This document shows, one piece after another, positions 14,045 to 21,026 of a DNA stretch of 21,714 nucleotides. Under the pieces are notes generated by a model. The model searched no databases, was not told the DNA's origin, and saw nothing but the letters and a program-made list of their open reading frames with translations. A program made the position numbers and the translations under genes. Where the stretch lies: positions 1 to 21,714 of IMG/VR virus record IMGVR_UViG_3300009172_000076; one strand, 5' to 3'. The number at the start of each line of letters is the position of its first letter. The first letter of the stretch is position 1. This DNA is from a virus.

Positions 14045-14070
14045 GTACTTAGTTAATCGAGTTGAGAGAG
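14045..14070 (+). repeat. Leader repeat A, copy 2 (26 nt)
   Basis: Identical to 13314-13339 and 17307-17332; ends 6 nt before ATG 14077. Confidence 0.92.
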
Positions 14071-14076
14071 AGAATT

Positions 14077-14217
14077 ATGTTTGATAATGAAGTTGGTAAC
14101 CTAATGAACGATCTAGTAATGCTGATTGATGCTGCTGAGTGTTACAATGAAACTTACTACGACAGTGAGTACAAACGAATTGTCAACCGATTGGTTGAGT
14201 TAGGAGGATTAAAATAA
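14077..14217 (+). CDS. 46-residue acidic protein behind promoter A2
   Basis: Product starts MFDNEVGNLMNDLVML and is acidic and helical; no family recognised. Supported by the conserved promoter and leader A immediately upstream and by its TAATG overlap with the next gene, whose strong AGGAGG (14202-14207) lies inside this gene. Confidence 0.68.
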   Translation: MFDNEVGNLMNDLVMLIDAAECYNETYYDSEYKRIVNRLVELGGLK

Positions 14218-14549
14218 TGGGTATTCACGTAAACATTTATAAGCAGGGTGACTACGATTGCACCGCTGGTGGCGAGTCAAGTTACGCAAAAGGTTTCTGT
14301 GTTGTAAACGCAGAAGGGCCATTCGAACCGTGTGAGGACTACCCGTCCGCAACACTGGTGATGGCAGAACCAATTGGTGGTAGGAAAATCCTGAGAATGA
14401 TTCCGACTTCGAAGTTGGGAAACAACATGACCATGTTCGGTGGAAACTATGCGGGTGGTTCTGACTCAAGGTTCTCAAGACTTTGTGACCAGTTACTCGG
14501 TAGTACGTTCTACGGTGCGGTTGCTATCCACGATAGGGTGGAAGGTTGA
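14217..14549 (+). CDS. Hypothetical protein
   Basis: 110 residues, beta-rich, with several Gly and Cys residues (DYDCTAGGESSYAKGFCVVN; FGGNYAGGSDSRFS). No known domain. AGGAGG 9 nt upstream gives a strong translation start. Second gene of the 14014 promoter unit; the next promoter follows 10 nt after its stop. Confidence 0.75.
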   Translation: MGIHVNIYKQGDYDCTAGGESSYAKGFCVVNAEGPFEPCEDYPSATLVMAEPIGGRKILRMIPTSKLGNNMTMFGGNYAGGSDSRFSRLCDQLLGSTFYGAVAIHDRVEG

Positions 14550-14558
14550 AATTAACGC

Positions 14559-14588
14559 TTGACTTTACTACAAGAAGTGTGTTATAAT
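14559..14588 (+). promoter_or_regulatory. Sigma70-type promoter, leader family B
   Basis: TTGACT (14559-14564), 18-nt spacer, TATAAT (14583-14588), with AACGCTTGAC around the -35 as at 6308 and 14014. The first 17 nt from the -10 (14583-14599) are identical to the other family B copies; the remaining leader has an insertion before the purine-rich AAAAGAGAG. Confidence 0.88.
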
Positions 14589-14627
14589 ACTTGTATTGAA
14601 ACCAATAATGAAAAGAGAGAATATATT

Positions 14628-15596
14628 ATGAGCATGAATGACGTTTTACAAATTGAGACTATGGCTTACGCTGGCAAATCACCTTGGGGTGAGATTGGTA
14701 CGCAAGTATCAAACGACCTATCCCCACAACAAATTATGACTAAGGCAGGTCTTGACTGGTCTGTCGAGAAAGTCCCGACCTTCGCAATCATGGGTGACGA
14801 ACAAATCCCTACGGGTCAGGAAGCACTTGTCAGGTCTTCGGACAACAAGATTCTAACTCAGGTTGGTAAGAACTGGCATCCTGTCCAGAACGAAACTGCG
14901 TTTGAGTTCTTCAATGATTACTGCTTAGAGGGTGGTATGGAGATGCACACTGCGGGTTCACTGAAAGGTGGTAAGATGGTCTGGGCACTCGCCAAGATCA
15001 ACGAGTCATTCGATGTGTTGAAGGGTGACCAAGTAGATTCTTACTTGTTGTTCTCTAACCCACACGAGTATGGTAAGTCAATCGATGTTAGATTCACTCC
15101 AATCCGTGTTACTTGTATGAACACCCTTGCGATGGCAATCAAAGGTTCTGCGGTTAACGGAATGAAACTTAACCACCGTAAAGCATTCGATCCTCGTATG
15201 GTCAAAGAGACTATGGGTATTGCTCACGAGAAGTTTGAACAATACAAAGATGTTGCTCAGTTCCTTGCGGGTAAGCAGTTCACTATGGACGCATTGATTC
15301 AGTACTACAACAACGTGTTCCCTAGAACTTACCAAGGTAAGGAAGCAGTCCAAGTCAAAACTGTTCAGGACTTGACATCGAACGGTCAGAAAGCATTTGA
15401 GTTCTTGGAGTCACAGCCTGGTGCTGAGTTCGGAAAGGGTTCATGGTGGCAAGCACTTAACAGTGTGACCTACTTGACTGACCACCAGATGGGTCGTGAA
15501 GCAGATTCACGTATGACTTCTGCATGGTTCGGTGTCAACCAGACTCGAAAGATTAGAGCAGTTGAAACAGCAGTCGAATTGGCGACTGCTCAATAG
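14628..15596 (+). CDS. DUF932 (phage/plasmid-like) protein
   Basis: 322 residues. Matches the DUF932 family by the pattern GLDWSVEKVP, VGKNWHPVQNETAFEFF, MHTAGSLKGGKMVWALAKI, DSYLLFSNPHEYGKSIDVRF and FTPIRVTCMNTLAMA. The family is common on phages and plasmids; its function is unknown, though it is often near DNA-metabolism genes. ATG 14628 follows the B leader; the longer reading from 14559 would begin at the -35 and is rejected. It has its own promoter, suggesting high early expression. Confidence 0.88.
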   Translation: MSMNDVLQIETMAYAGKSPWGEIGTQVSNDLSPQQIMTKAGLDWSVEKVPTFAIMGDEQIPTGQEALVRSSDNKILTQVGKNWHPVQNETAFEFFNDYCLEGGMEMHTAGSLKGGKMVWALAKINESFDVLKGDQVDSYLLFSNPHEYGKSIDVRFTPIRVTCMNTLAMAIKGSAVNGMKLNHRKAFDPRMVKETMGIAHEKFEQYKDVAQFLAGKQFTMDALIQYYNNVFPRTYQGKEAVQVKTVQDLTSNGQKAFEFLESQPGAEFGKGSWWQALNSVTYLTDHQMGREADSRMTSAWFGVNQTRKIRAVETAVELATAQ

Positions 15597-15607
15597 GTGT
15601 ATATATA

Positions 15608-15793
15608 ATGAGAAGGGGAAAACAACCACTTGCGACACGAGCAAAACAACAGATATCCATTTGTTGCAAGACACTGTGTGAACGTGAAGTGGTTGAGGAG
15701 TACATAAAAGAACTTGAAGACGAAGTAGAATGGTACAGAGAATGGTGGAAACTATCCACCCAAAAAACTATTAATGGAGAAAATGATGAGTGA
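15608..15793 (+). CDS. Small helical protein
   Basis: 61 residues, beginning basic (MRRGKQPLATRAKQQ) and turning into an acidic, aromatic helix (about 27-48, EVVEEYIKELEDEVEWYREW) that may dimerise as a coiled coil. AGGTG (15595-15599) is 8 nt upstream of ATG 15608. The TATAAT-like run overlapping the start has no convincing -35. Function unknown; the end overlaps the next gene by 8 nt. Confidence 0.65.
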   Translation: MRRGKQPLATRAKQQISICCKTLCEREVVEEYIKELEDEVEWYREWWKLSTQKTINGENDE

Positions 15794-16067
15794 ATTTAAT
15801 TTTAACGATGTAGTTGCTGTGATGTGTAACTCAGGTGAATATGTAGGTAAGTTCAAACAAGAAGGTGCTAATACTATTACAATTACCGACCCTCGTATGG
15901 TCGTGAGTAATGAACAGGGTCTTGGTTTCGCACATGGTATTTGTGTGACTGGTAAGGCAGATGTTACTTCGGTGGACATCTATAAGAGTAGTATTTGTTT
16001 TGTTACACTGGTCAACGATGACCTGCGTAAAGCATACACCACTAACACGAGTGGTATTATTCTGTAA
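15786..16067 (+). CDS. Small beta-rich protein, possibly Sm-like
   Basis: 93 residues. Pattern VVAVMCNSGEYVGKFK ... NTITITDPRMVV ... SSICFVTLVNDDL ... NTSGIIL gives about five short strands, like an Sm/Lsm barrel; I recall comparable proteins with a C-terminal TSG motif in marine T4-like phages. RNA binding is only a possibility. ATG 15786 has GGAG (15776-15779) at 6 nt; ATG 15783 and 15774 are in-frame alternatives. TAATG overlap with the ATP-grasp gene. Confidence 0.7.
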   Translation: MSEFNFNDVVAVMCNSGEYVGKFKQEGANTITITDPRMVVSNEQGLGFAHGICVTGKADVTSVDIYKSSICFVTLVNDDLRKAYTTNTSGIIL

Positions 16068-17254
16068 TGAAACGTAGGATTCTTTGTCTAGACTATGGAC
16101 TAAGTAATTTTCACAACCTAATCGCAATGGCCAAGGATGGTCATAAGGTCTTCGTGACAAGCGGAGATTACGATAAATCTCCGGTTGCGTATTACAAATC
16201 TCTGGGTATAACCACCCTTGATAACTATCTTAGTAGTAGAGAATCTTGGTTACACAAATTTATAGAGGTTGAAGATATTAACACTATCATCAACCTCGAT
16301 CCAAACCGAGAAGTATTCCGACAAAAACATGATCATAATGCCGCCGACTATATTGGTCTTAGTACATTAGGTTGCCACTTAGAAACTCGCAAATTGTGGT
16401 GTCGGAAACAGGTCGGAAAACTTGGGGTTAAACTGCCGAGGTTGTTGGACACTGTCGAAACACCCTGTGTTATCAAACCCAAAAAGACCACGAACAACAT
16501 GGGCACGGTTTCGTGTACATACGTTGTACTAGGTGAATATGGTAAGGAGTGGGTGCGTACAAATCCTAGTCCGGCATCAATACAATCTTGTTATATTGAA
16601 GAGTACATCTCTAATGCTATTGAGACTAATGTAGAGTTTGTTGTGTCTGGTGGTAAGTGGTCTATCCAACACTGTCAACAGACTATGGGTGAAGAGGTGT
16701 CGAAACTGGTGGGTCGTACCACTCACTGGACTAACCAAGCGAGTTTTGCCAAGTTGACTGGTGAGAACCGTGACCTTACAATTGAGAACGCAACTAAGAT
16801 TCTGGACTGGGTAGCTACACTGGGTGGTAGTTTTCAAGGTCAGTTGACAGGTCTAATCAAAAACGGTGAGTGGTATTTCTCTGAGATAAACTCAAGACTT
16901 GCTGTATCGAATAGTCTGCCGATCTTCTGTACGGGAGACGAGTATCTGAGATCGATGTTGGAGGGTGAACCTGACATCATTGGCAACGCATTCCCTTGGG
17001 ACGTTCAGAAGATTGTAGTACAACCCATAACCCCAGATGCGATATATCCCTTCCATCTACACGAGAAACATGGGGTCTCTGTACCCTGTGGACTAGACAT
17101 CATTGACGGAGAATACCGAGTTTCTAAGTTATTTCGACCATATTCATCGGATGGATGTATCGGAATTGTCATCTGTGACCGTGAAATACCACTAGATTTC
17201 ATCAAAGAATTTGAAAATAATTCGAACTTTTCGGTAAGTCATTGTTTTATATAG
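16067..17254 (+). CDS. ATP-grasp ligase-like protein
   Basis: 395 residues. N-terminal pre-ATP-grasp region (ILCLDYGLSNFHNLIAMAKDG; then a Rossmann-like KVFVTSGDYD), central ATP-binding strands (CVIKPKKTTNNMGTV; CYIEEYIS) and the metal-binding end of the grasp domain (GSFQGQLTGLIKNGEWYFSEINSRLA, with Glu and Asn). The layout resembles PurD, PurK and carbamoyl-phosphate-synthase-type ligases, but it lacks features that would fix the substrate. The C-terminal ~100 residues are not assigned. Overlaps the upstream gene by 1 nt; expressed as the last gene of the 14559 promoter unit. Confidence 0.78.
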   Translation: MKRRILCLDYGLSNFHNLIAMAKDGHKVFVTSGDYDKSPVAYYKSLGITTLDNYLSSRESWLHKFIEVEDINTIINLDPNREVFRQKHDHNAADYIGLSTLGCHLETRKLWCRKQVGKLGVKLPRLLDTVETPCVIKPKKTTNNMGTVSCTYVVLGEYGKEWVRTNPSPASIQSCYIEEYISNAIETNVEFVVSGGKWSIQHCQQTMGEEVSKLVGRTTHWTNQASFAKLTGENRDLTIENATKILDWVATLGGSFQGQLTGLIKNGEWYFSEINSRLAVSNSLPIFCTGDEYLRSMLEGEPDIIGNAFPWDVQKIVVQPITPDAIYPFHLHEKHGVSVPCGLDIIDGEYRVSKLFRPYSSDGCIGIVICDREIPLDFIKEFENNSNFSVSHCFI

Positions 17255-17258
17255 CATT

Positions 17259-17275
17259 CTTATTTTCGAAATAAG
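17259..17275 (+). repeat. AT-rich inverted repeat abutting a promoter -35
   Basis: CTTATTT (17259-17265) and AAATAAG (17269-17275) are complementary around a 3-nt centre and end directly at TTGACA 17276. There is no T-run, so it is not a terminator. It might be an operator or UP-like element. Confidence 0.45.
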
Positions 17276-17304
17276 TTGACAAAAGGTGCCCAATAGACTA
17301 TAAT
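17276..17304 (+). promoter_or_regulatory. Sigma70-type promoter, leader family A (copy 3)
   Basis: TTGACA (17276-17281), 17-nt spacer, TATAAT (17299-17304), both perfect, followed by leader A (17307-17332). Confidence 0.92.
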
Positions 17305-17306
17305 AG

Positions 17307-17332
17307 GTACTTAGTTAATCGAGTTGAGAGAG
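17307..17332 (+). repeat. Leader repeat A, copy 3 (26 nt)
   Basis: Identical to 13314-13339 and 14045-14070; ends 5 nt before ATG 17338. Confidence 0.92.
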
Positions 17333-17337
17333 TTATT

Positions 17338-17748
17338 ATGTTTTGTATTGAAGGTCGTCATGCCAAACCAGAGATTGTTGAAGAGTACGTTGTCCGTCTC
17401 ATGCAAGCTTTGAAGATTCACCGATTCACTTCTAAGTTGATAACAGTCCAGTTCAAATCTGAATTGACTAATTATGCTCAAGGTCTATGTGAGGGTGACA
17501 AAGATTATGCCACCATTCAGATCGGCAAGTTCGATCAGACCTTCCTTCAACAGATGCAAGCACTTGCTCACGAGATGGTTCATGCTCGTCAGTTCCTACG
17601 TGGTCAATTGAGTGCTGTAGGTGTGTGGAAGTGGAAGGGTCGCAATGCTGACAACTACGCTTACACTAACCAACCTTGGGAGAAAGAAGCATATCGTCTT
17701 GAACGTGAACTCTTTCTCGATTGTTTCCCGTTTGAGAAAATGGTGTGA
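17338..17748 (+). CDS. HExxH zinc metalloprotease-like protein 1
   Basis: 136 residues. Zinc motif HEMVH (78-82) in MQALAHEMVHARQF, with a likely third ligand Glu in PWEKEA (115 or 117), a gluzincin/SprT-like small protease layout. An upstream strand YATIQIGKFDQTF (57-69) is the edge strand usual in this fold. No signal peptide, so it acts in the cytoplasm. Proteins of this kind in phages are annotated as SprT-like or DUF metallopeptidases. Monocistronic: own promoter A3 before it and another promoter 8 nt after it. Confidence 0.83.
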   Translation: MFCIEGRHAKPEIVEEYVVRLMQALKIHRFTSKLITVQFKSELTNYAQGLCEGDKDYATIQIGKFDQTFLQQMQALAHEMVHARQFLRGQLSAVGVWKWKGRNADNYAYTNQPWEKEAYRLERELFLDCFPFEKMV

Positions 17749-17756
17749 TTTAGGGG

Positions 17757-17785
17757 TTGACGATTGTTGTTTTGTGTGGTATAAT
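17757..17785 (+). promoter_or_regulatory. Sigma70-type promoter, leader family B
   Basis: TTGACG (17757-17762), 17-nt spacer, TATAAT (17780-17785). 17780-17805 is identical to 6331-6356. It begins 8 nt after the stop of protease 1. Confidence 0.9.
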
Positions 17786-17817
17786 ACTTGTATTGATAAT
17801 GAGAAAGGAAAGTGATT

Positions 17818-18447
17818 ATGAGAATAGGTGATAGGACATTGTACACTTTGTACACCGAAAAACACGCACGTAATCAGAATAAGGGTGCCACTTGGTGCGG
17901 TCTCCGTCAAAAAGATACCGAACGATCAAAGACCTACGAAGCAGAGTGGACTTTCCAGTCTAAAATTACCAACCCTGAGTTCACGTCCATTAAGGACGCA
18001 GAGAAGTTTGCGAAGAAAGTTTACAAAAGTAAGACTTGGTCAAACCTCTGGGCAAAATCTGTCGAAGAAGATGTTGGTCGTATATTCAACAACTACCCTA
18101 CTGTAGTGCAGAGTAAGAGTCGCAGTAAGAAACTTGCGGGGTCTACTGACGGTAAGGTTGTCTCACTAGACTTGATTAGTGGTTTGAATGTATACACCCT
18201 GTTGCATGAACTTGCTCACACTCTGGGTCATATGCACCACGGCCGTTCGTTCCGTCAAACTCTGTTGACCTTGGTTGGTCAGTTCATGGGTGCGAAAGAG
18301 AAGAAGACTCTCAAAGAAGAATTTAAGAAGAAGAAACTCCACAGTGGTGACGCAAAGAAACCGCAGGAGTTTGACAAGTGGGTCGAGACTAAAGAACGAC
18401 TGGAGAAAATGCGTGATGCCAAGTGGCTTGCCGAGAACGCATCATGA
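17818..18447 (+). CDS. HExxH zinc metalloprotease-like protein 2
   Basis: 209 residues. LLHELAHTLGHMHHGRSF holds HExxH at 130-134 and a third histidine at 141 followed by G142 and F145, the HExxH-x6-HG-x-x-F arrangement of TIGR04338-type and SprT-like metallohydrolases. The N-terminal half contains a Trp/Lys-rich helical domain and strand VVSLDLISGLN before the active-site helix; the Lys-rich C-terminus (KKTLKEEFKKKKLHSG) could bind nucleic acid. It differs clearly from protease 1, so this is not a recent duplication. ATG 17818 follows the AAAGGAAAG site of the B leader. Confidence 0.85.
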   Translation: MRIGDRTLYTLYTEKHARNQNKGATWCGLRQKDTERSKTYEAEWTFQSKITNPEFTSIKDAEKFAKKVYKSKTWSNLWAKSVEEDVGRIFNNYPTVVQSKSRSKKLAGSTDGKVVSLDLISGLNVYTLLHELAHTLGHMHHGRSFRQTLLTLVGQFMGAKEKKTLKEEFKKKKLHSGDAKKPQEFDKWVETKERLEKMRDAKWLAENAS

Positions 18448-18614
18448 CTAAAGGTATATTAGAGTATGACTGCGAAGACCCACCCGCGATAACAGAACTG
18501 GAAATGGACTATTTTGAATTCCTTACTTTGTGTAAGGAACGGGGTGTCGATGAGAGTAAGTGGCCCTCACTAAAAAGATTTGCGAATTTACGCAGACAAC
18601 TAATGAATGAATGA
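18444..18614 (+). CDS. 56-residue hypothetical protein
   Basis: Starts MTKGILEYDCEDPPA and continues with an aromatic, charged helix (MDYFEFLTLCKERG). ATG 18444 overlaps the protease-2 stop (ATGA); the longer reading from 18423 is not needed. No family recognised. Its end overlaps any upstream start of the next gene. Confidence 0.65.
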   Translation: MTKGILEYDCEDPPAITELEMDYFEFLTLCKERGVDESKWPSLKRFANLRRQLMNE

Positions 18615-18621
18615 GAGTGAT

Positions 18622-18978
18622 ATGAGTATAATAGATAATGATATGAAAAACGCACACAAGATTGAGACGGTCAGAACTGACATGCCTCCGATTGAGGAGA
18701 TTGCAAACAGTAAACGATGGTTCAAGTCCGCAACTCCCAAACAAACTTTGGATTGGTATCTCAAGTGGGTGGCATCTATCTTGCTTCTATGCGGAATGTC
18801 TATGAGAGGAATTGACGGTCTGCAAATATATGACTTGACAATCTCGGTCATTGGTGTTATACTATGGTTATGGGTTTCGATGTTGTGGAGAGACCGTGCA
18901 TTAATCGTTGTGAACAGTGTAGGACTATTATTACTCATCCGCAACCTTATACAATTACTCTATGGAGATACATTATGA
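18622..18978 (+). CDS. Small membrane protein
   Basis: 118 residues: an N-terminal hydrophilic ~45 residues, then two or three membrane helices (about 46-62 WYLKWVASILLLCGMSM; 70-92; 95-112 ALIVVNSVGLLLLIR). ATG 18622 is preferred to ATG 18607, which lies in the previous gene's end; neither has a strong ribosome-binding site. The last part contains the promoter for the following nuclease gene, and the stop overlaps that gene (ATGA). Confidence 0.65.
   Translation: MSIIDNDMKNAHKIETVRTDMPPIEEIANSKRWFKSATPKQTLDWYLKWVASILLLCGMSMRGIDGLQIYDLTISVIGVILWLWVSMLWRDRALIVVNSVGLLLLIRNLIQLLYGDTL
18835..18863 (+). promoter_or_regulatory. Internal sigma70-type promoter for the nuclease gene
   Basis: TTGACA (18835-18840), 17-nt spacer, TATACT (18858-18863), inside the membrane-protein gene and 112 nt before ATG 18975. 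One mismatch to consensus. No leader A or B follows. Confidence 0.55.
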
Positions 18979-19694
18979 ATTTTAAACATGAACCAGTCAC
19001 GTTGACTGAAATGAATGCAGTGACCACTGATACTGGTCGTAAGTATATGACACCCGAAGGCATTAACCTTCCGTCTATTACAACGGTGCTATCCATTTTG
19101 TCACGTGACTCCATCGCCAAGTGGCGTAAACGTGTTGGTGCTGCAGAGGCGAACCGTGTCTCATATCGTGCATCGACCCGTGGTACATCTGTTCACGAAA
19201 TCTGTGAGAAGTACGTGAACAACGACCCAGCCTATGACAAGTTCATGGCAACCGACCCCGACACTGGGGAACAAACGTTGACTACCCGCACACCTGACCT
19301 AATCGATTCTTTCCTAAAGATTAAACCAATCCTCGATGAACGTCTGACTACGGTGTACGCACAAGAAGCACCCCTGTACTCTACCCATCTGGGTGTTGCA
19401 GGTCGTGTGGATTGTGTGGGTATCTTCGATGGTAAACTATCCATCATTGACTACAAGACTTCTATGAAACCCAAGAAACTCGATTGGGTTAAGAACTACT
19501 TCATGCAGGAAGCAGGTTATGCTGTAATGTGGGAAGAACGTACTGGTCAACCGATTACTCAGTTGGTTACTATTATCTCTGTTGATAATAACGAACCTCA
19601 AGTCTTCATCGAACATCGTGATAACTGGATTAATACGTTAAGAAATACAATTAAACAGTATAATGAGGAAAACTCTGCTTCCATTTTGTTATAA
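18975..19694 (+). CDS. PD-(D/E)XK nuclease, RecB/Cas4-type
   Basis: 239 residues. The RecB-family motifs appear in order: GTSVHEICEKY (H74), E131 in the strand before GVAGRVDCVG, Asp146, D159-Y-K161 in IIDYKTS, and Q178-x3-Y182 in QEAGYAVMW. These form the metal site and the QxxxY helix of Cas4/RecB-type exonucleases. No Cys cluster for a Fe-S site is visible, so it is closer to simple phage exonucleases than to Cas4. ATG 18975 is chosen over 18864, which reads through the upstream membrane gene. Role in DNA recombination or degradation is inferred. Confidence 0.87.
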   Translation: MNFKHEPVTLTEMNAVTTDTGRKYMTPEGINLPSITTVLSILSRDSIAKWRKRVGAAEANRVSYRASTRGTSVHEICEKYVNNDPAYDKFMATDPDTGEQTLTTRTPDLIDSFLKIKPILDERLTTVYAQEAPLYSTHLGVAGRVDCVGIFDGKLSIIDYKTSMKPKKLDWVKNYFMQEAGYAVMWEERTGQPITQLVTIISVDNNEPQVFIEHRDNWINTLRNTIKQYNEENSASILL

Positions 19695-19697
19695 ATA
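19690..19697 (+). promoter_or_regulatory. T4-type late promoter
   Basis: TATAAATA at the very end of the nuclease gene, 36 nt before ATG 19734. It should drive the two virion-type genes that follow. A TATAAT (19702-19707) next to it lacks a good -35. Confidence 0.75.
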
Positions 19698-19733
19698 GTG
19701 GTATAATAACATTTTACTTATGGGAATACTCGA

Positions 19734-21026
19734 ATGTTTTCGTTTCAACAGTTCTTATCTGAGGAAGTCGCTAGTGGTGACTTCCCCGAAGGAGTTTTTG
19801 GTGGACTCTCTATAGAGAAGAAATCAGAGAACTCCAAGACCGCAGTCTTTGTCGTTAGGTCTGATGACCGATTGAGTGACCGAGACGAAATATTACGTAA
19901 TCTAAAACAAGCCGGTATCAAGGCAGAAGTGCGAGAAAAGGCGGGACAGGGTGTTGACCCGATCTTCATCGATTCCCACTTTGATGTTACGGTTATCCTT
20001 TTAATAAAACCTAAGTCTGGTGGTGTTGGTGAGACTACACTAAACGCATCTATCACTGAGTTGTTCCCTGCTATCGCATGGGAGACTGGTTATAAAATGA
20101 CAACCAGTGTTGATAACTTCTACTACCACCTACTAGAACAAGACCCATCCAAACTCAAATGTGTTAATCCTAAAGACTTGGATGCCGCAGTTGATACTAT
20201 TCAGAAGGCATCTGAATCATCTAAGTTCACCGAGAAGATGTTGAACGCAATGGGTGTCTACAAGTATCTACAGGAAGAGAACAAGTCTAAAAGGATTAAA
20301 CAAGTCTACTGGGGGTATCGTGCCAAACCTACAGGTGTTCCTAAGAACCATCCTGGCGATATCTTTATTGAGTTCATTGATGGTGAGATGCTTGGGGTAT
20401 CACTCAAGGCTGGTGGTAAGAGTACTAAAGAACCTAAACTCAATACCTATGTGAATCCAGTATTCACTGCGTTCAAACAGGTGCGTCAACTATCTGCATT
20501 GCGTAGAGAACTACACTCAAAAGTATTCTCAAATATCGAAGGTATGCCTTCCTCTGGTCAATATGACAAGTCCAAGAGATCAACCACATCTAAACTGTTG
20601 GTTCAATTAAATAAAGACGATAGTAAAAGGTACGAAAGTCTATATGACCAACATCTAGAGATTTGTCGTAAGAGTGTTATTGACCTATTCAATGCGAACA
20701 AAGATACGACACTTGATTATATCCGTTCCGAGATATTGAGAGATGCACCTGATGTTCCTACCAAGGTTATCAAAGCAGTCAAAGATAACTTTACTGAGAT
20801 CACCGCTGATGATGAACTAGGCGTATTCTTACCTATGGTTAAGTTCGTCAAAGCATACCCATCCAAGTCTTCCAAACAAAACTGGTTTTTAGAGTTGAAA
20901 TCTCGTGACACATCTGTTATAATGGAGATGACAATACGGACGAACAAGTCTGGTAGTGCGGGACAGAAGAAGCTGGGACAGTTCTTTAACCTTGCAATAA
21001 AATATAACTCGTTGAGTATCAAATAA
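19734..21026 (+). CDS. Putative capsid-packaged protein with nuclease-like core
   Basis: 430 residues. Its N-terminus MFSFQQFLSEE resembles the T4 capsid-targeting sequence MKTYQEFIAE of internal proteins, with a gp21-type cleavage motif LSE at 8-10. Behind that are a mixed alpha/beta region, then HPGDIFIEF...LGVSLKAGG (206-228), where D209 and S223-x-K225 resemble a degenerate PD-(D/E)XK site. The remainder is helical with no recognised domain. Late promoter at 19690 and coupling to the next gene (TAATG) support a virion-associated role. I do not recognise a named family. Confidence 0.7.
   Translation: MFSFQQFLSEEVASGDFPEGVFGGLSIEKKSENSKTAVFVVRSDDRLSDRDEILRNLKQAGIKAEVREKAGQGVDPIFIDSHFDVTVILLIKPKSGGVGETTLNASITELFPAIAWETGYKMTTSVDNFYYHLLEQDPSKLKCVNPKDLDAAVDTIQKASESSKFTEKMLNAMGVYKYLQEENKSKRIKQVYWGYRAKPTGVPKNHPGDIFIEFIDGEMLGVSLKAGGKSTKEPKLNTYVNPVFTAFKQVRQLSALRRELHSKVFSNIEGMPSSGQYDKSKRSTTSKLLVQLNKDDSKRYESLYDQHLEICRKSVIDLFNANKDTTLDYIRSEILRDAPDVPTKVIKAVKDNFTEITADDELGVFLPMVKFVKAYPSKSSKQNWFLELKSRDTSVIMEMTIRTNKSGSAGQKKLGQFFNLAIKYNSLSIK
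20895..20923 (+). promoter_or_regulatory. Possible internal sigma70-type promoter
   Basis: TTGAAA (20895-20900), 17-nt spacer, TATAAT (20918-20923), 102 nt before the next gene. Inside a coding region and without leader A or B, so weakly supported. Confidence 0.3.

Noticed and set aside
14559-14627. N-terminal extension of the DUF932 protein
   Set aside because: It would start in the -35 box and run through the promoter and leader B, which match other copies that are clearly non-coding.
15604-15609. TATAAT overlapping the 15608 start
   Set aside because: The nearest -35-like sequence (TTGGCG, 15579-15584) is 19 nt away and poor, and the -10 overlaps the start codon.
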